This document shows positions 1 through 9,720 of a stretch of DNA of 64,000 nt, in pieces. How positions within the stretch are numbered: the stretch's first letter is position 1; each line of letters starts with the position of its first letter. Made by a program: the position numbers and the translations under genes. Origin of the DNA: Verrucomicrobiia bacterium (GTDB lineage Bacteria; Verrucomicrobiota; Verrucomicrobiia; Verrucomicrobiales; Akkermansiaceae); assembly GCA_030431475.1 (NCBI GenBank), contig JAUIJD010000021.1, forward strand, positions 1-64,000. Reading direction: 5' to 3'. The notes beneath the pieces were generated by a model. That model made no database searches and had not been told where the DNA came from. It saw nothing but the letters and a program-made list of their open reading frames with translations.

Positions 1-57
1 CCAGTCGTCGTTCAAACCCAACAGCAGCGCGTAATGTGAAGCGAGATCCTGTCCCAT
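1..57 (-). CDS. N-terminus of a probable ISL3-type transposase (cut by window edge)
   Basis: Reading leftwards from an ATG at 57, the first 19 residues are MGQDLASHYALLLGLNDDW. A strong ribosome binding site (AGGAGGGGG) lies just upstream at about 60-68. The LLGL-x-x-x-W pattern at the very N-terminus resembles ISL3-family transposases, and a likely IS end lies about 45 bp upstream of the start. Only 57 bases are visible, so the family call is an inference. It could be another protein with a similar start. Confidence 0.4.
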   Translation of the reverse strand, partial: MGQDLASHYALLLGLNDDW

Positions 58-127
58 GCTCCCCCTCCTACAGCATCGCGCCTCACGCTGCGACCACGAT
101 CCCACCCACTAAAACCCCGGAAGAGCC
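1..127. mobile_element. End of an ISL3-like insertion sequence
   Basis: The likely element end is at 127. Read on the minus strand from there, the sequence begins GGCTCTTCCGGGGTTTTAGT, the general form of ISL3-family terminal repeats (GGCTCTT followed by a T-rich stretch). The transposase start at 57 points away from this end. The other end is outside the window, so neither the partner repeat nor the 8-bp target duplication can be checked. A candidate duplication would start at 128. Confidence 0.42.
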
Positions 128-142
128 ATAAAACGATTAATT
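127..142. promoter_or_regulatory. Possible LacI-type operator (weak)
   Basis: CATAAAACGATTAATT is centred on a CpG and shares AAACG-x-T-x-x-ATT with the two better sites at 13702-13717 and 16586-16601. Its dyad symmetry is poor (about 5 of 8 pairs). It lies about 120 bp upstream of the PEP-CTERM gene and beside an IS end, which may have brought it in. This is a regulon inference only. Confidence 0.28.
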
Positions 143-262
143 TGCCGCTTGCATGGTCCTTTTTTGTACGTTTTGATCACCGCGTTGAATGGAGGATGCC
201 GGAGATCCGGATGCCGATCCCGGCCGTCCTCGTTCCAAGCCTGGAATCCAACCAAAACCCCA

Positions 263-955
263 ATGACGATGAAGCCCCAGATCCTGCCTCGATCCGTTCT
301 TGTTCTCGGTGCCACGACCCTTGCCGCACACTCGGTGACCGTGGTTGCCGATGATTTCGACTCCCGAACCGAGCCCTACACGGTCGCTTCCGACGGGACC
401 AACACGCTCGTCGCGGACGGGGGTGGCGGACTCGCCGCGACGTACACCACGGTGACCGGTGCCGACGGGGGCTTCTTTGCTTCCGGATGGGATTTCATCC
501 CGACCGTCCAGCCCGGCCCGAACAACAGCGCCAACAAGGCGGACTACACGGTCAGCTTCGATCTTACCATCAACAGCAGCTACACGGTCGGCAGCGGACT
601 TGAAGTGTGGCTCAAGGACCAGTCGGGTCAGGGAGATCCGGAGGGAGATCCGTCCGCAAGCCTGTATTCGATCCCGTTGGGGGGATTCACGGTGGGTGTG
701 AGCCAGCCCGTGTCGTTCACCCTCGATCAGTCGATCAACGACGCGCCTTTCGGCTATGACAATGGGTCTGGATTCCTGCCCGAGCAGGTGGACGAATGGC
801 GAATTCGGTTCAATGGTCTCGACTTCGGGTCGCCCGCGGACACCGAGTTCTCGTTCACGGTGGACAACTTCAACGTGGACGTCGTGCCCGAGCCGTCGGG
901 CAGCCTGATGCTGATCGGAGGCATCGGCCTGCTCGCCCTGCGTCGCCGCCGTTGA
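263..955 (+). CDS. Secreted PEP-CTERM protein of unknown function
   Basis: The product is a 230-residue exported protein. The start chosen (MTMKPQILPRSVLVLGATTLAAHSV) gives a basic N-terminus and hydrophobic signal peptide, whereas the longer upstream reading adds no plausible sequence. A second ATG follows two codons later. The body is rich in Gly, Ser, Thr and Asp and probably all-beta. The C-terminus is VVPEPSG, a hydrophobic stretch and RRRR, the classic PEP-CTERM signal recognised by exosortase. No catalytic motif is recognised. It lies upstream of the xylan-degrading genes, but a link in function is only positional. Confidence 0.85.
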   Translation: MTMKPQILPRSVLVLGATTLAAHSVTVVADDFDSRTEPYTVASDGTNTLVADGGGGLAATYTTVTGADGGFFASGWDFIPTVQPGPNNSANKADYTVSFDLTINSSYTVGSGLEVWLKDQSGQGDPEGDPSASLYSIPLGGFTVGVSQPVSFTLDQSINDAPFGYDNGSGFLPEQVDEWRIRFNGLDFGSPADTEFSFTVDNFNVDVVPEPSGSLMLIGGIGLLALRRRR

Positions 956-1356
956 ACGGGGCGAAACACCACGTTCCCAGTGCCCGCCTTTCTCCAAAGG
1001 GGGAGGGCGGGTGAGTTCCGCTCCAGCTCAGCGGAACCGGCCGGGCTTGAGGCGAGAAGAATCCTCTCCTCTGGCCGCTGCCCTTGCGGTCTTTTGCCGT
1101 TCTGGCCCCATGGATCTGCCCGGAAGGTTCGTTGCATGGTGACTGACATCCTGAACTTCGGGGGGGCGGAGGCCGCCCGCCCGCGAAAGGCTCCCCGGGC
1201 GATGATTCGTTTCGCCTGCAGCAGCCTCCCGCACGGGAGGATGCTCGCGGAGATGGGGCTGCTCCAAACGCTTCGGCGCGTGACGCGCCGCCTCACGCGG
1301 CTCGGGCTGCGAGGCTGCCCTCTCGTGCCTTCCGATCCGCCCCTTCCGGACCCGCA
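956..1356. other. Intergenic, no gene recognised
   Basis: About 400 bp between the PEP-CTERM gene and the multi-domain xylanase. The stretch is very GC-rich with runs of G and C. The open frames here have the arginine and proline bias of non-coding high-GC DNA. No clear terminator, RNA gene or repeat was seen. The promoter of the GH43-GH30 gene presumably lies near its 3' end. Confidence 0.5.
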
Positions 1357-4300
1357 ATGACGAGCCAAGAGTCACGATTCCTCCCCATCAATTGCGTCCT
1401 CGCCTGGGTCGTCTGGATCTTGGCGGGCGCCACGCTGCGTGCCGACTACCCGATCATGTCCCAGCACTACGCGGCGGACCCGACGGCGGTCGAGCACGAC
1501 GGTCGCCTCTACGTGTACTGCTCCAACGACGAGGAGAACGGCGAGGACACCGGCTACATCATGGACTCGATCGTCTGCTTCTCCACGGACGACCTGAAGA
1601 ACTGGACGAATCACGGGGTCGTCTTCGACGCCGACGACCTGCCCTGGTACACGGGGACCGCGTGGGCCCCGGCGATCGTGAAGAACAACGACCGCTTCTA
1701 CCTCTACTTCGGCGATGCGGGACTGGGAGTGGGGGTGGTCACCAGCGATTCGCCGACGGGGCCGTTCACGGATCCCAAGGGGGATCTCGTCGTGCGCAGG
1801 GGCGTCACGCCCGGGGCGGACAGCGCGTGGCTTTTCGATCCTTGTGTGTTCGTCGACGAGGATGATCAAGCCTACCTCTACTTTGGCGGCGAGAGCGCGA
1901 ACCAGGCCCGGGTGATCCTGTTGGAGCCGAACCTGTACGACACCATCGGCGCGGCCACTCCGATCGAGTTTCCCGACTTCTTCGAGGCCTTGCTGATGCA
2001 CGAGCGCGACGGCATCTACTACCTGTCCTACGCCGACAACTACAACAACGACTACACCGACCCGCCGCCGACTCCCTCGTCCCAGATCGGCTACATGACC
2101 GGCCCGGGCCCGCTCGGCCCCTTCGAGTACCAGGGGGTGGCCCTGCCGCAGCCGCCGGACAACTACGGCAACAACAACCACCACACCTTCTTCACCTTCC
2201 AGGGCGAGTGGTACGCGGTCTACCACAACCGCTACCAGGCGACTCAGGACGGGGTCTCGACCACCGAGCACCGCAACCTCTGCCTCGACCGGCTCCACTA
2301 CAACCCCGACGGAACCCTCCAGCCGGTCGTCCCGACCCGCGACGGCCTCCCGCAGCTGAAGAACTTCGACCCCTACACCCGGGTCGAGGCGGAGACACTC
2401 AACGAACGGAACGGCGTCGACAACGAGACCTGCTCCGAGGGTGGCCTGAACCTCGGATACATCGAGAACGGGGACTGGGTGCGCCTGCGCGGGGTCGATT
2501 TCGGTCCCGGCGCCGAACAGTTCACCGCAAGGGTCGCCAGCGACGGCTCCGGCGGCAGCATCGAGCTGCGACTCGGCGCGGTCGACGGCCCGCTGGTCGG
2601 CACCTGCGCCGTCCCACCCACCGGGGGATGGCAGGACTGGGCGACGGTGTCGTGCCCGGTCGCCAACGCGACCGGCATTCACGATCTCTATCTCGTCTTC
2701 ACCGGGGACCCGGGGTACCTGTTCAACGTCAACTGGTGGCAGTTCGAGGCCACCGGTGAAGCCGTGCTGTCGACCACCTTCGAGGCCGAGTCCGGCAGCC
2801 TCGGCAGCGACTGGTCGACGCCGACCAGCGACGGCGTGACGAGCATCACGATCCAGGCCGCTTCCACCGGCGACCAGCCCGACTCCGGCGACCGGGTCGC
2901 GACCTACAGCGTGACCTTTCCCGGCGCCGGCGACTACGAGCTCTACGCACGGGTGTGGGTCGACGAGCCCGACCCCTACACCAACGACAGCTTCTTCTAC
3001 GGCAACGGCTTCGGGCCGCGCTCGCCGTCGCTGGCCGACGACTGGATCACGGTCAACGGCCTGGCGAACGCCTCCGGCTTCAGCGATCCCGGGGACGAGG
3101 TGGGCGCCGGGGGCACGGCGACCTCGGCCGTGTGGAAATGGGTCAACCTGTCCCGCCACGGCGACCCCGAGGCCGGCATCACCTTCAGCGTGCCCGAGGG
3201 GGGGCTGACGCAGGACTTCGCGATCGGCGCGCGCGAGGACGGCCTCCGGATCGACAAGCTGGTCTTCGGCCGGGCCGGCGTGGCATTCACGGTGTCCGAG
3301 CTGGACGGGTACGGACCGGAGAATCCCCGGCCCGCGGCCGCGACGATCGACGCGACGGACGCTTTCCAGACCATCGAGGGAATCGGGGGGGCGGTTTGCT
3401 TCTACAACGGCTGGTTCCCCGCCCACCCGGCGTGGGAGGAGATCGCGGATCACGCCTTCTCCGGGTTGAACCTCTCGATGCTCCGGCTCGGGAACTGGTG
3501 GCGCGGCACCGACGGGGAGGACACCGCCACCTACGAGATCGTGGCCGAAGCCCAGGAGCGGCTGGGGGAATCGCTGCCGATCCTCATGAGCTCGTGGTCT
3601 CCCCCGGCCTACCTGAAGAGCAACGGCGAGGTCGGCAACGGCGGAACGCTCATCCAGGTCGACGGCAACTACGACTATCAGGGATTCGCCGAGTACTGGC
3701 GGGATTCGCTCGCGGACTACGCGAGCCACGGCATCGTCCCCACCTGGGTCAGCATCCAGAATGAGCCGGACTGGACGGCAAGCTACGACTCCTGCCGTTT
3801 CAATCCGACCGAGGCGCCGTGGAACGGTGAGAACTTCGCCAGCTACGCGCTGGCCCTCGAGGCCGTCCACGCGGAACTCCAGGCCAGCATGCCGTCGCCT
3901 CCCAAGCTACTCGGCCCGGGCTGCGTCGGGCTCTACGGGAACACCGGGGCCTACCGGGACTACATCGACGCGATGGATCCGGACCACTACTACGGCACCG
4001 CGCATCACCTCTACGGCGGCAGCACCGACGGCACTCCCGACGGTTACAACCCGGCCTTCGAGACGCTCGCCGACTACGTGCCCGAGAAACCGAGGTTCAT
4101 GACCGAGTTCGGGGACATCAAGGGACTGGTCGAGTGTGCCAACCTGATCCACAACCTGCTCGTGGTCGAGGGCGTCAGCGGCTACAACCACTGGAGCCTG
4201 ATCTGGCCCGGGGAGATCGGCCTGGTCGAGATCGAGAACCCCTTCGACCAGGGCAGCTGGACGACGGAGGACGGCTACTGGCTGAATCCGGCCTACTGGT

Positions 4301-5754
4301 CGGTGAAGCACTTCTCCCAGCACATCCGGCCCGGCTACCGGCGGGTGTCGAGCGACTCGAGCGACCCGGACGTCCTGAGCTCGGCCTACCTGTCCCCCGA
4401 CGGCAGGCGACTGGTGGCGGTGTTCATCAACCGCAGCGAGACCTCGTCGTCGGCGGTCTCGGTCGAAACCGCTGGCTTCGAGGCGGCCTTCTCCAGCATC
4501 CACCAGTCGACCGAAACCGACCACTTCGTGCCGATGGGGGAGATGAGCGGCGACCTCCTGACCCTGCCGGTCGCCTCCCTGACGACCGTGGTGCTCGACC
4601 AGCAAGCCCGCCCGGGGCTCCACCTCAAGTTCGACGACGGGAGCGGCACGACGGCCGCCGATTCGACGGGCAGCGGCTGGGACGCGACCCTCGTCGACGG
4701 GGCGGCCTGGGGTGCCGGGTACGACGGGGGCGCCGTCGAGCTCGACGGCACGGATGCCCATGTGGAGCTTCCGGACGGGGTGGTCGCCGGCCTGGATGAG
4801 TGCACCCTTTCCGCGTGGGTCGAACTGGACGAGGTGCCGAACTGGTCGCGCGTGTTCGATTTCGGCAGCGGAACCTCCAACTACATGTTCCTGACCCCGA
4901 GGAACTCCGTGACCGGCACCGCCCGCTTCGCCATCACCACCGGAAGCGGCGAGCAGGTCATCGACGGCACCGGTCCGCTTCCCGCCGGCGAGTGGACCCA
5001 CGTGGCCGTCACCCTGAGCGACTCGACCGGGACCCTCTACGTGAATGGCGTGCAGGCCGGGAGCGCCGACATCCTGCTCAAGCCGTCGGACCTGGGAAAC
5101 ACGACGCAGAACTGGATCGGACGCTCGCAGTACGCGGCCGACGCCCGTCTGGACGGCCGGGTGGACGACTTCCGGATCTACCCGGTCGCCCTCGGGGCCG
5201 AGGCGGTCGACCAGCTCTACCTTCAGGGCCCGCTGGGCGCTCCGTCCGCCCTCGCGGCCACCCCGGTCTCGGCCTCGCGGATCGACCTCGGCTGGGCCGA
5301 TGCCCCCGGCGCGGAGAGCTACAGCGTGCATCGCTCGGTCTCCGCCGGCGGGCCGTACTCGGAGATCGCGACCGGCCTTGGGTCACCGGGCTTCAGCGAC
5401 ACGGCCGGCCTGACTCCCGGGACCCGCTATTGGTACGTGGTCCGGGCCGCGAACCCGTTCGAGCAGAGTGACGTGTCGAACGAGGCCAGCGCGGTGCCTT
5501 CCGATCCCATTTCCCCGGACGAGCTCGAGCTCGATGTGTCCATCGCCGATGGCGACGGGTTCCGGATGGTGGTGCCGAACACGGTCTTGGGTCATGACTA
5601 CCGGGTGCTGGGCAAGCAGCGCCTCAGCGACCCGGAATGGGAGATCGTCGAGGGCGGCGGGCCCGTCGTGGGCACGGGCGGGGCCATCGAGTTCATCTTC
5701 CCGATCCCGGATTACCCCAGCTATTTCTACCGGCTGCAGGTCAGCCGTCGATAG
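1357..5754 (+). CDS. Secreted multi-domain xylan hydrolase: GH43, CBM6, GH30, LamG, FN3
   Basis: A 1465-residue exported enzyme with two catalytic domains. Residues 1-28 form a signal peptide ending near LRA. Residues about 30-340 are a GH43 five-bladed propeller, with likely catalytic base Asp41 in AADPTAVE. Residues about 341-465 are a CBM6-like domain (RVEAETL through the NWWQFEA strand), and 470-645 a second beta-sandwich of the same kind. Residues about 655-1085 are a GH30 (beta/alpha)8 barrel, with acid/base Glu803 in QNEPDW and nucleophile Glu917 in MTEFGD. Then come a LamG domain (about 1095-1290) and an FN3 domain (about 1300-1385). GH30 commonly acts as glucuronoxylanase and GH43 removes arabinose or xylose, so one polypeptide could cut the chain and trim side groups. 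GH67, GH43 and a sugar symporter nearby support xylan as substrate. Confidence 0.88.
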   Translation: MTSQESRFLPINCVLAWVVWILAGATLRADYPIMSQHYAADPTAVEHDGRLYVYCSNDEENGEDTGYIMDSIVCFSTDDLKNWTNHGVVFDADDLPWYTGTAWAPAIVKNNDRFYLYFGDAGLGVGVVTSDSPTGPFTDPKGDLVVRRGVTPGADSAWLFDPCVFVDEDDQAYLYFGGESANQARVILLEPNLYDTIGAATPIEFPDFFEALLMHERDGIYYLSYADNYNNDYTDPPPTPSSQIGYMTGPGPLGPFEYQGVALPQPPDNYGNNNHHTFFTFQGEWYAVYHNRYQATQDGVSTTEHRNLCLDRLHYNPDGTLQPVVPTRDGLPQLKNFDPYTRVEAETLNERNGVDNETCSEGGLNLGYIENGDWVRLRGVDFGPGAEQFTARVASDGSGGSIELRLGAVDGPLVGTCAVPPTGGWQDWATVSCPVANATGIHDLYLVFTGDPGYLFNVNWWQFEATGEAVLSTTFEAESGSLGSDWSTPTSDGVTSITIQAASTGDQPDSGDRVATYSVTFPGAGDYELYARVWVDEPDPYTNDSFFYGNGFGPRSPSLADDWITVNGLANASGFSDPGDEVGAGGTATSAVWKWVNLSRHGDPEAGITFSVPEGGLTQDFAIGAREDGLRIDKLVFGRAGVAFTVSELDGYGPENPRPAAATIDATDAFQTIEGIGGAVCFYNGWFPAHPAWEEIADHAFSGLNLSMLRLGNWWRGTDGEDTATYEIVAEAQERLGESLPILMSSWSPPAYLKSNGEVGNGGTLIQVDGNYDYQGFAEYWRDSLADYASHGIVPTWVSIQNEPDWTASYDSCRFNPTEAPWNGENFASYALALEAVHAELQASMPSPPKLLGPGCVGLYGNTGAYRDYIDAMDPDHYYGTAHHLYGGSTDGTPDGYNPAFETLADYVPEKPRFMTEFGDIKGLVECANLIHNLLVVEGVSGYNHWSLIWPGEIGLVEIENPFDQGSWTTEDGYWLNPAYWSVKHFSQHIRPGYRRVSSDSSDPDVLSSAYLSPDGRRLVAVFINRSETSSSAVSVETAGFEAAFSSIHQSTETDHFVPMGEMSGDLLTLPVASLTTVVLDQQARPGLHLKFDDGSGTTAADSTGSGWDATLVDGAAWGAGYDGGAVELDGTDAHVELPDGVVAGLDECTLSAWVELDEVPNWSRVFDFGSGTSNYMFLTPRNSVTGTARFAITTGSGEQVIDGTGPLPAGEWTHVAVTLSDSTGTLYVNGVQAGSADILLKPSDLGNTTQNWIGRSQYAADARLDGRVDDFRIYPVALGAEAVDQLYLQGPLGAPSALAATPVSASRIDLGWADAPGAESYSVHRSVSAGGPYSEIATGLGSPGFSDTAGLTPGTRYWYVVRAANPFEQSDVSNEASAVPSDPISPDELELDVSIADGDGFRMVVPNTVLGHDYRVLGKQRLSDPEWEIVEGGGPVVGTGGAIEFIFPIPDYPSYFYRLQVSRR

Positions 5755-5768
5755 GAGACGTCAGCCGC

Positions 5769-8700
5769 ATGAAGCGCCAGGTCAGTTTCCGGGATCCGAC
5801 GGGCCGATTGACAAGGCGCTCCGGCACTCATGAGGCCGGCCGGGGTTTCCCGTCCGGCGGAACCGACGGCAGGGCCTCCGGGTTCCCGGAGCGACCGCCC
5901 CGTCGGCCCCGTGCCACGCTGAAGCGTCTGAGCGTCGATTGCGGGCTCCTGTTGCCGGCGGTGGCGCTGTTCTGGCCCGTCGGCCGGCTCGGAGCGCTGC
6001 AGTTCTCCGACGTGACGGAAACTGCGGGGATCGGGCACCTTCACGAACTCGACCTCCGCCTCGCCCCCCGGGATCCGGAGTTCGCGTTCCTGATGGCCGG
6101 GGCGGTTGCCGAGGATCTTGACGGCGATGGCCTGCCCGACCTGTTCGTGACCGGCAGCAACGGAAAGCCCAACCTGCTCTACATCAACCAGGGCGATGGG
6201 ACCTTCGCGGAGGAGGCGGCGCTGCGCGGGGCGGGCCAGGAGAATGTCTACCTGTCGCCGTCGGCGGCGGACTACGACTCGGACGGCGACGTCGACCTCT
6301 TCGTCAGCAACTGGGCGGGACACCATCTCCTGCTGACCAACGACGGATCCGGGCATTTCGAGGCCAGCACCACCGCCTTCCCGGATCCGGTCTGGCGCGG
6401 CACCGGTGCCGGCTGGGCGGACATCGATGGCGACGGGTTGCTCGACCTCGCCATCGGCTCGTGGTCGGATGGCACCGGAGCGGCGAGTGCCTACGACCCC
6501 GAGCGTCGCTCCGCCAACATCTTCGTCTATCGCAACGAGGGCGGGGGCCGGTTCTCGACCTTCCAGGTCATCCCCCAGGACTGGACCTTCGCGGTCCACT
6601 TCGCCGACCTCGACCACGACGGCGACCCGGACCTGGTGGCCGCTGCGGATTTCGGGCAGACCCGCTGGTTCCGCAACAACGGAAAAGGGGTGTTCCTCCC
6701 CATGGGGGCGAGCGACGTCGAGAACGGGATGGGTGTCGCCTCGGGGGACGTCGACGGCGACGGCGACGTCGACCTGTTCTTCTCCTCGATCCGGGATCTC
6801 GACGAGCCCGAGGCCAACTGGGGAACGACCGGCAACCGGCTGCTGCTCAACGATGGCGCGGGTGGCTTCGGCGATGCCACCGAGGAAGCCGGCGTTCGTG
6901 ACGGCTACTGGGGCTGGGGCGCGCTCCTCGCGGATCTCGACAACGACCGCGACCTCGACCTCTACCACGTCAACGGCTGGCCCGATCCCGGGCGCAACGT
7001 GCCGGCCCAGTTCGGCATCACGCCGGCGTGCCTGTTCGTGAACCGGGGCGACGGAACGTTCGACGAGGTGGCTGCCCTTGCGGGAGATGCCGGGGACACC
7101 GGCAACGGGCGGGGCGTGCTGCCGTTCGACTACGACGGCGACGGCGACCTCGACCTCTTCGTCGCCAACAACTCGACGGTGGTGGCCGACGGCCTCGGCG
7201 GTTACTCCATCGAACCGGGGCGCCCGGTTCTGCTGCGCAATGATTCGGAAGCTACGGGAAACTGGCTGAAGGTCCGGGTCGCGGGTGGAGCGGGCCGGCA
7301 TGTCGACGGGCACGGGTGCCGGGTCACCGTGATGGCCGGAGGCGAGACGCTGGCTCGGTCGATCGGGGCGGCGAACACGTTCAACGGCCACGGCCCCGGG
7401 CGGCACGCTCACTTCGGCCTCGGCGACGAGGCGGCGGCCGGGCCGATCCAGGTGAGCTTTCCCAACGGCGACGAGGTGACGGTTCCGGTTGCGGCGGCGA
7501 ATGTGGCGCTGACGGTCGAGGCCCCGCGATCGAGGCTATCGAATGCGCGGCCGGCGGTTGGCGAATCGATTTCCGCGGCGATCGACGAGCATTGGATCCC
7601 GGCGGCGGGTGAGGCCGTCTGGTTGGTTGACGGAGTCGAGCACCCGGCGCCGTGGGAGATCTCCTTCGCCGAGCCCGGTTCGCACTCGGTCGTGCTGGAA
7701 CTTTACTCGGACGGACAGCGCGTTGAGCTGCTCCGAAGCGAGCGCCTGGCGGTGACCGTGGTGGATCCGGGGCCGGCGCATCCCAGCGTGGCGAGGGCGT
7801 GGAACGAACAGATCCTCGACGCCATCCGGATCGACTTCCCCAACCCGCCCGTGCATGCGCGGAATCTCTTCCACCTGTCCGTGGCGATGTGGGACGCCTG
7901 GGCCTGCTATGACGAGACGGCGGTCGGCTACCTGCATCGTGAGTTCGTTCCCGCGGCCGACCCCGACGCGGCCCGCCACGAGGCGATCAGCCACGCGGCG
8001 TTCCGAGTGCTCTCCTCGCGCTACGCGAAGTCGGTCAATCAGTCGACCACGCTCGCCCTGCTGCGGCTCCAGATGGTGGACTTCGGCTACGAGCCGGAGC
8101 ACACCTCGACATCCGGCTCGTCGCCCGCCGCGGTCGGCAACCGGGTGGCTGCGACCGTCCTCGCCTGGGGCGACTCCGACCGCTCCCGCGAGGCGACCTA
8201 CTACGACGATCCCAGTTATTCGCCGGTCAACGAGCCGCTGGTGCTGTCCGGTTCGGGGGCCGAAATGCTCGATCCGAACCGCTGGCAACCGCTGCAGTTC
8301 GAGGTGGCGCTGACCCAGAACGGTCAGGTCACCAGCACGACCCAGCTGTTCGTCGGTTCGCACTGGGGCGGCGTCCGGCCCTTCGCCCTGGAACCGGATC
8401 CGGTCACCCCCCTCGATCCCGGCCCGCCGCCGTGGCTCGGGAGCGACCGCGAGGAGGAGTTCCTCGACGGCCTGCTCGCCGTCATCCGGTTCAGCAACGG
8501 GCTCGATCCGTCCGACGGCGAGATGATCGATGTCTCGCCGTTTTCCCGCGGATTGAACCCCGTGGGCACCAACGACGGCAGGGGCCACGGAACGGCACCC
8601 AACCCGGTGACCGGCGAGCCCTACGAACCCCATCTTGTGCCCCGGGGCGACTTCGGGCGGGTGATCGCCGAGTACTGGGCGGACGGTCCGGCATCCGAGA

Positions 8701-9713
8701 CCCCGCCGGGGCACTGGAACACGCTGGCGAACGCCGTCTCGGATCACGCCGCCACCGACTTTCGCTATCGGGGCGGGGGTGAGCCGCTGGACCGGCTGGA
8801 GTGGGACGTGAAGCTCTACCTTGCGCTCAATGCGGCGCTGCACGACGCCGCGGTCGCTGCGTGGGGATGCAAGCGGGTCTACGACTACGTCCGCCCGATC
8901 AGTGCGATTCGCCATCTTTCCGGGGACCGCCGGCTGCCCGAGACTCCCGGTCTGGTCGAGGCGATCACCGAGGAATCGGCGGCGCCCGGGGGGCGGCACC
9001 GGGCTCTTCTGGAAGCCGGGGCCGCGGTGGGTGAGATCGCGATCCTCGCCTGGGGCGGGGAGCCGGACGACCCCGAGACCGAGGCGACCGGCGCCCGCTG
9101 GATCCTGGGCGAGGACTGGTTGCCCTACCAGCGGGACACCTTCGTCACGCCGGCGTTTGCGGGCTATGTTTCGGGGCACAGCACCTTCAGCCGGGCCGCG
9201 GCGGAGGTGCTCACCGACTTCACCGGGAGCGCCTATTTTCCCGGCGGCCTCGGCACCCACGCGGTCCCGGTCGGCGCGCTCGAGTTCGAGTTCGGGCCGT
9301 CGGTCCCGGTCACGCTCCAGTGGGCGACCTACTACGACGCCGCGGACGAGGCGGGGATCTCCCGGCTCTACGGGGGGATCCATGTTCCGGCCGACGATCT
9401 TCCCGGCCGGCTCATGGGCTCGGTGGCCGGGAAGCGGGCCTTCGCGCTGGCTTCGAAGTACTTCGATGGCAGCATCGTCCACGAGCCGATCGCGGCCCGG
9501 ATCCGCCGCGAGGGCGGCAAGCTGGTCTTCGATGTCCGGGCGAATCCCGGCTTTTACTGGCAGATGCACACCGGCCCGTCACCCGCGCAGCTGAAGCCCG
9601 TGGGTTCCTACCTTCGGATCCATGAGCGCGAGTTCATCCGGGAGGTCGGCATCCCGAACGAGAGCGCGCGCTTCTACCGGTTCGCCCAGACCCCGACCCC
9701 ACCCGCCGACTGA
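5769..9713 (+). CDS. VCBS/ASPIC-UnbV protein fused to a vanadium haloperoxidase/PAP2-type domain
   Basis: A 1314-residue protein starting 14 bp after the GH43-GH30 gene. A GGAG precedes the ATG at 5769; the earlier in-frame start would overlap the upstream gene. Residues about 85-480 hold FG-GAP/VCBS repeats with calcium-binding patterns such as DLDGDGLPDLF and DYDSDGDVDLF. An ASPIC/UnbV domain (WLKVRV to about residue 580) follows. The C-terminal part is an acid phosphatase/vanadium haloperoxidase domain. It has the vanadate-binding signature in order: K1035-x6-R1042-P, then S1135-G-H1137 (usual Pro before SGH replaced by Val), then S1198-R-x5-H1205. A hydrophobic segment near residues 50-80 may be a signal or anchor. 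Halide oxidation or phosphatase activity is inferred from the motifs; the true substrate is unknown. Confidence 0.85.
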   Translation: MKRQVSFRDPTGRLTRRSGTHEAGRGFPSGGTDGRASGFPERPPRRPRATLKRLSVDCGLLLPAVALFWPVGRLGALQFSDVTETAGIGHLHELDLRLAPRDPEFAFLMAGAVAEDLDGDGLPDLFVTGSNGKPNLLYINQGDGTFAEEAALRGAGQENVYLSPSAADYDSDGDVDLFVSNWAGHHLLLTNDGSGHFEASTTAFPDPVWRGTGAGWADIDGDGLLDLAIGSWSDGTGAASAYDPERRSANIFVYRNEGGGRFSTFQVIPQDWTFAVHFADLDHDGDPDLVAAADFGQTRWFRNNGKGVFLPMGASDVENGMGVASGDVDGDGDVDLFFSSIRDLDEPEANWGTTGNRLLLNDGAGGFGDATEEAGVRDGYWGWGALLADLDNDRDLDLYHVNGWPDPGRNVPAQFGITPACLFVNRGDGTFDEVAALAGDAGDTGNGRGVLPFDYDGDGDLDLFVANNSTVVADGLGGYSIEPGRPVLLRNDSEATGNWLKVRVAGGAGRHVDGHGCRVTVMAGGETLARSIGAANTFNGHGPGRHAHFGLGDEAAAGPIQVSFPNGDEVTVPVAAANVALTVEAPRSRLSNARPAVGESISAAIDEHWIPAAGEAVWLVDGVEHPAPWEISFAEPGSHSVVLELYSDGQRVELLRSERLAVTVVDPGPAHPSVARAWNEQILDAIRIDFPNPPVHARNLFHLSVAMWDAWACYDETAVGYLHREFVPAADPDAARHEAISHAAFRVLSSRYAKSVNQSTTLALLRLQMVDFGYEPEHTSTSGSSPAAVGNRVAATVLAWGDSDRSREATYYDDPSYSPVNEPLVLSGSGAEMLDPNRWQPLQFEVALTQNGQVTSTTQLFVGSHWGGVRPFALEPDPVTPLDPGPPPWLGSDREEEFLDGLLAVIRFSNGLDPSDGEMIDVSPFSRGLNPVGTNDGRGHGTAPNPVTGEPYEPHLVPRGDFGRVIAEYWADGPASETPPGHWNTLANAVSDHAATDFRYRGGGEPLDRLEWDVKLYLALNAALHDAAVAAWGCKRVYDYVRPISAIRHLSGDRRLPETPGLVEAITEESAAPGGRHRALLEAGAAVGEIAILAWGGEPDDPETEATGARWILGEDWLPYQRDTFVTPAFAGYVSGHSTFSRAAAEVLTDFTGSAYFPGGLGTHAVPVGALEFEFGPSVPVTLQWATYYDAADEAGISRLYGGIHVPADDLPGRLMGSVAGKRAFALASKYFDGSIVHEPIAARIRREGGKLVFDVRANPGFYWQMHTGPSPAQLKPVGSYLRIHEREFIREVGIPNESARFYRFAQTPTPPAD

Positions 9714-9720
9714 GGGCCTA

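Noticed and set aside
7536-9569. Long antisense frame opposite the haloperoxidase fusion (677 codons)
   Set aside because: High GC third-position bias creates long open antisense frames. Its product is rich in Arg, Gly, Asp and His without domains, whereas the plus strand has clear motifs.
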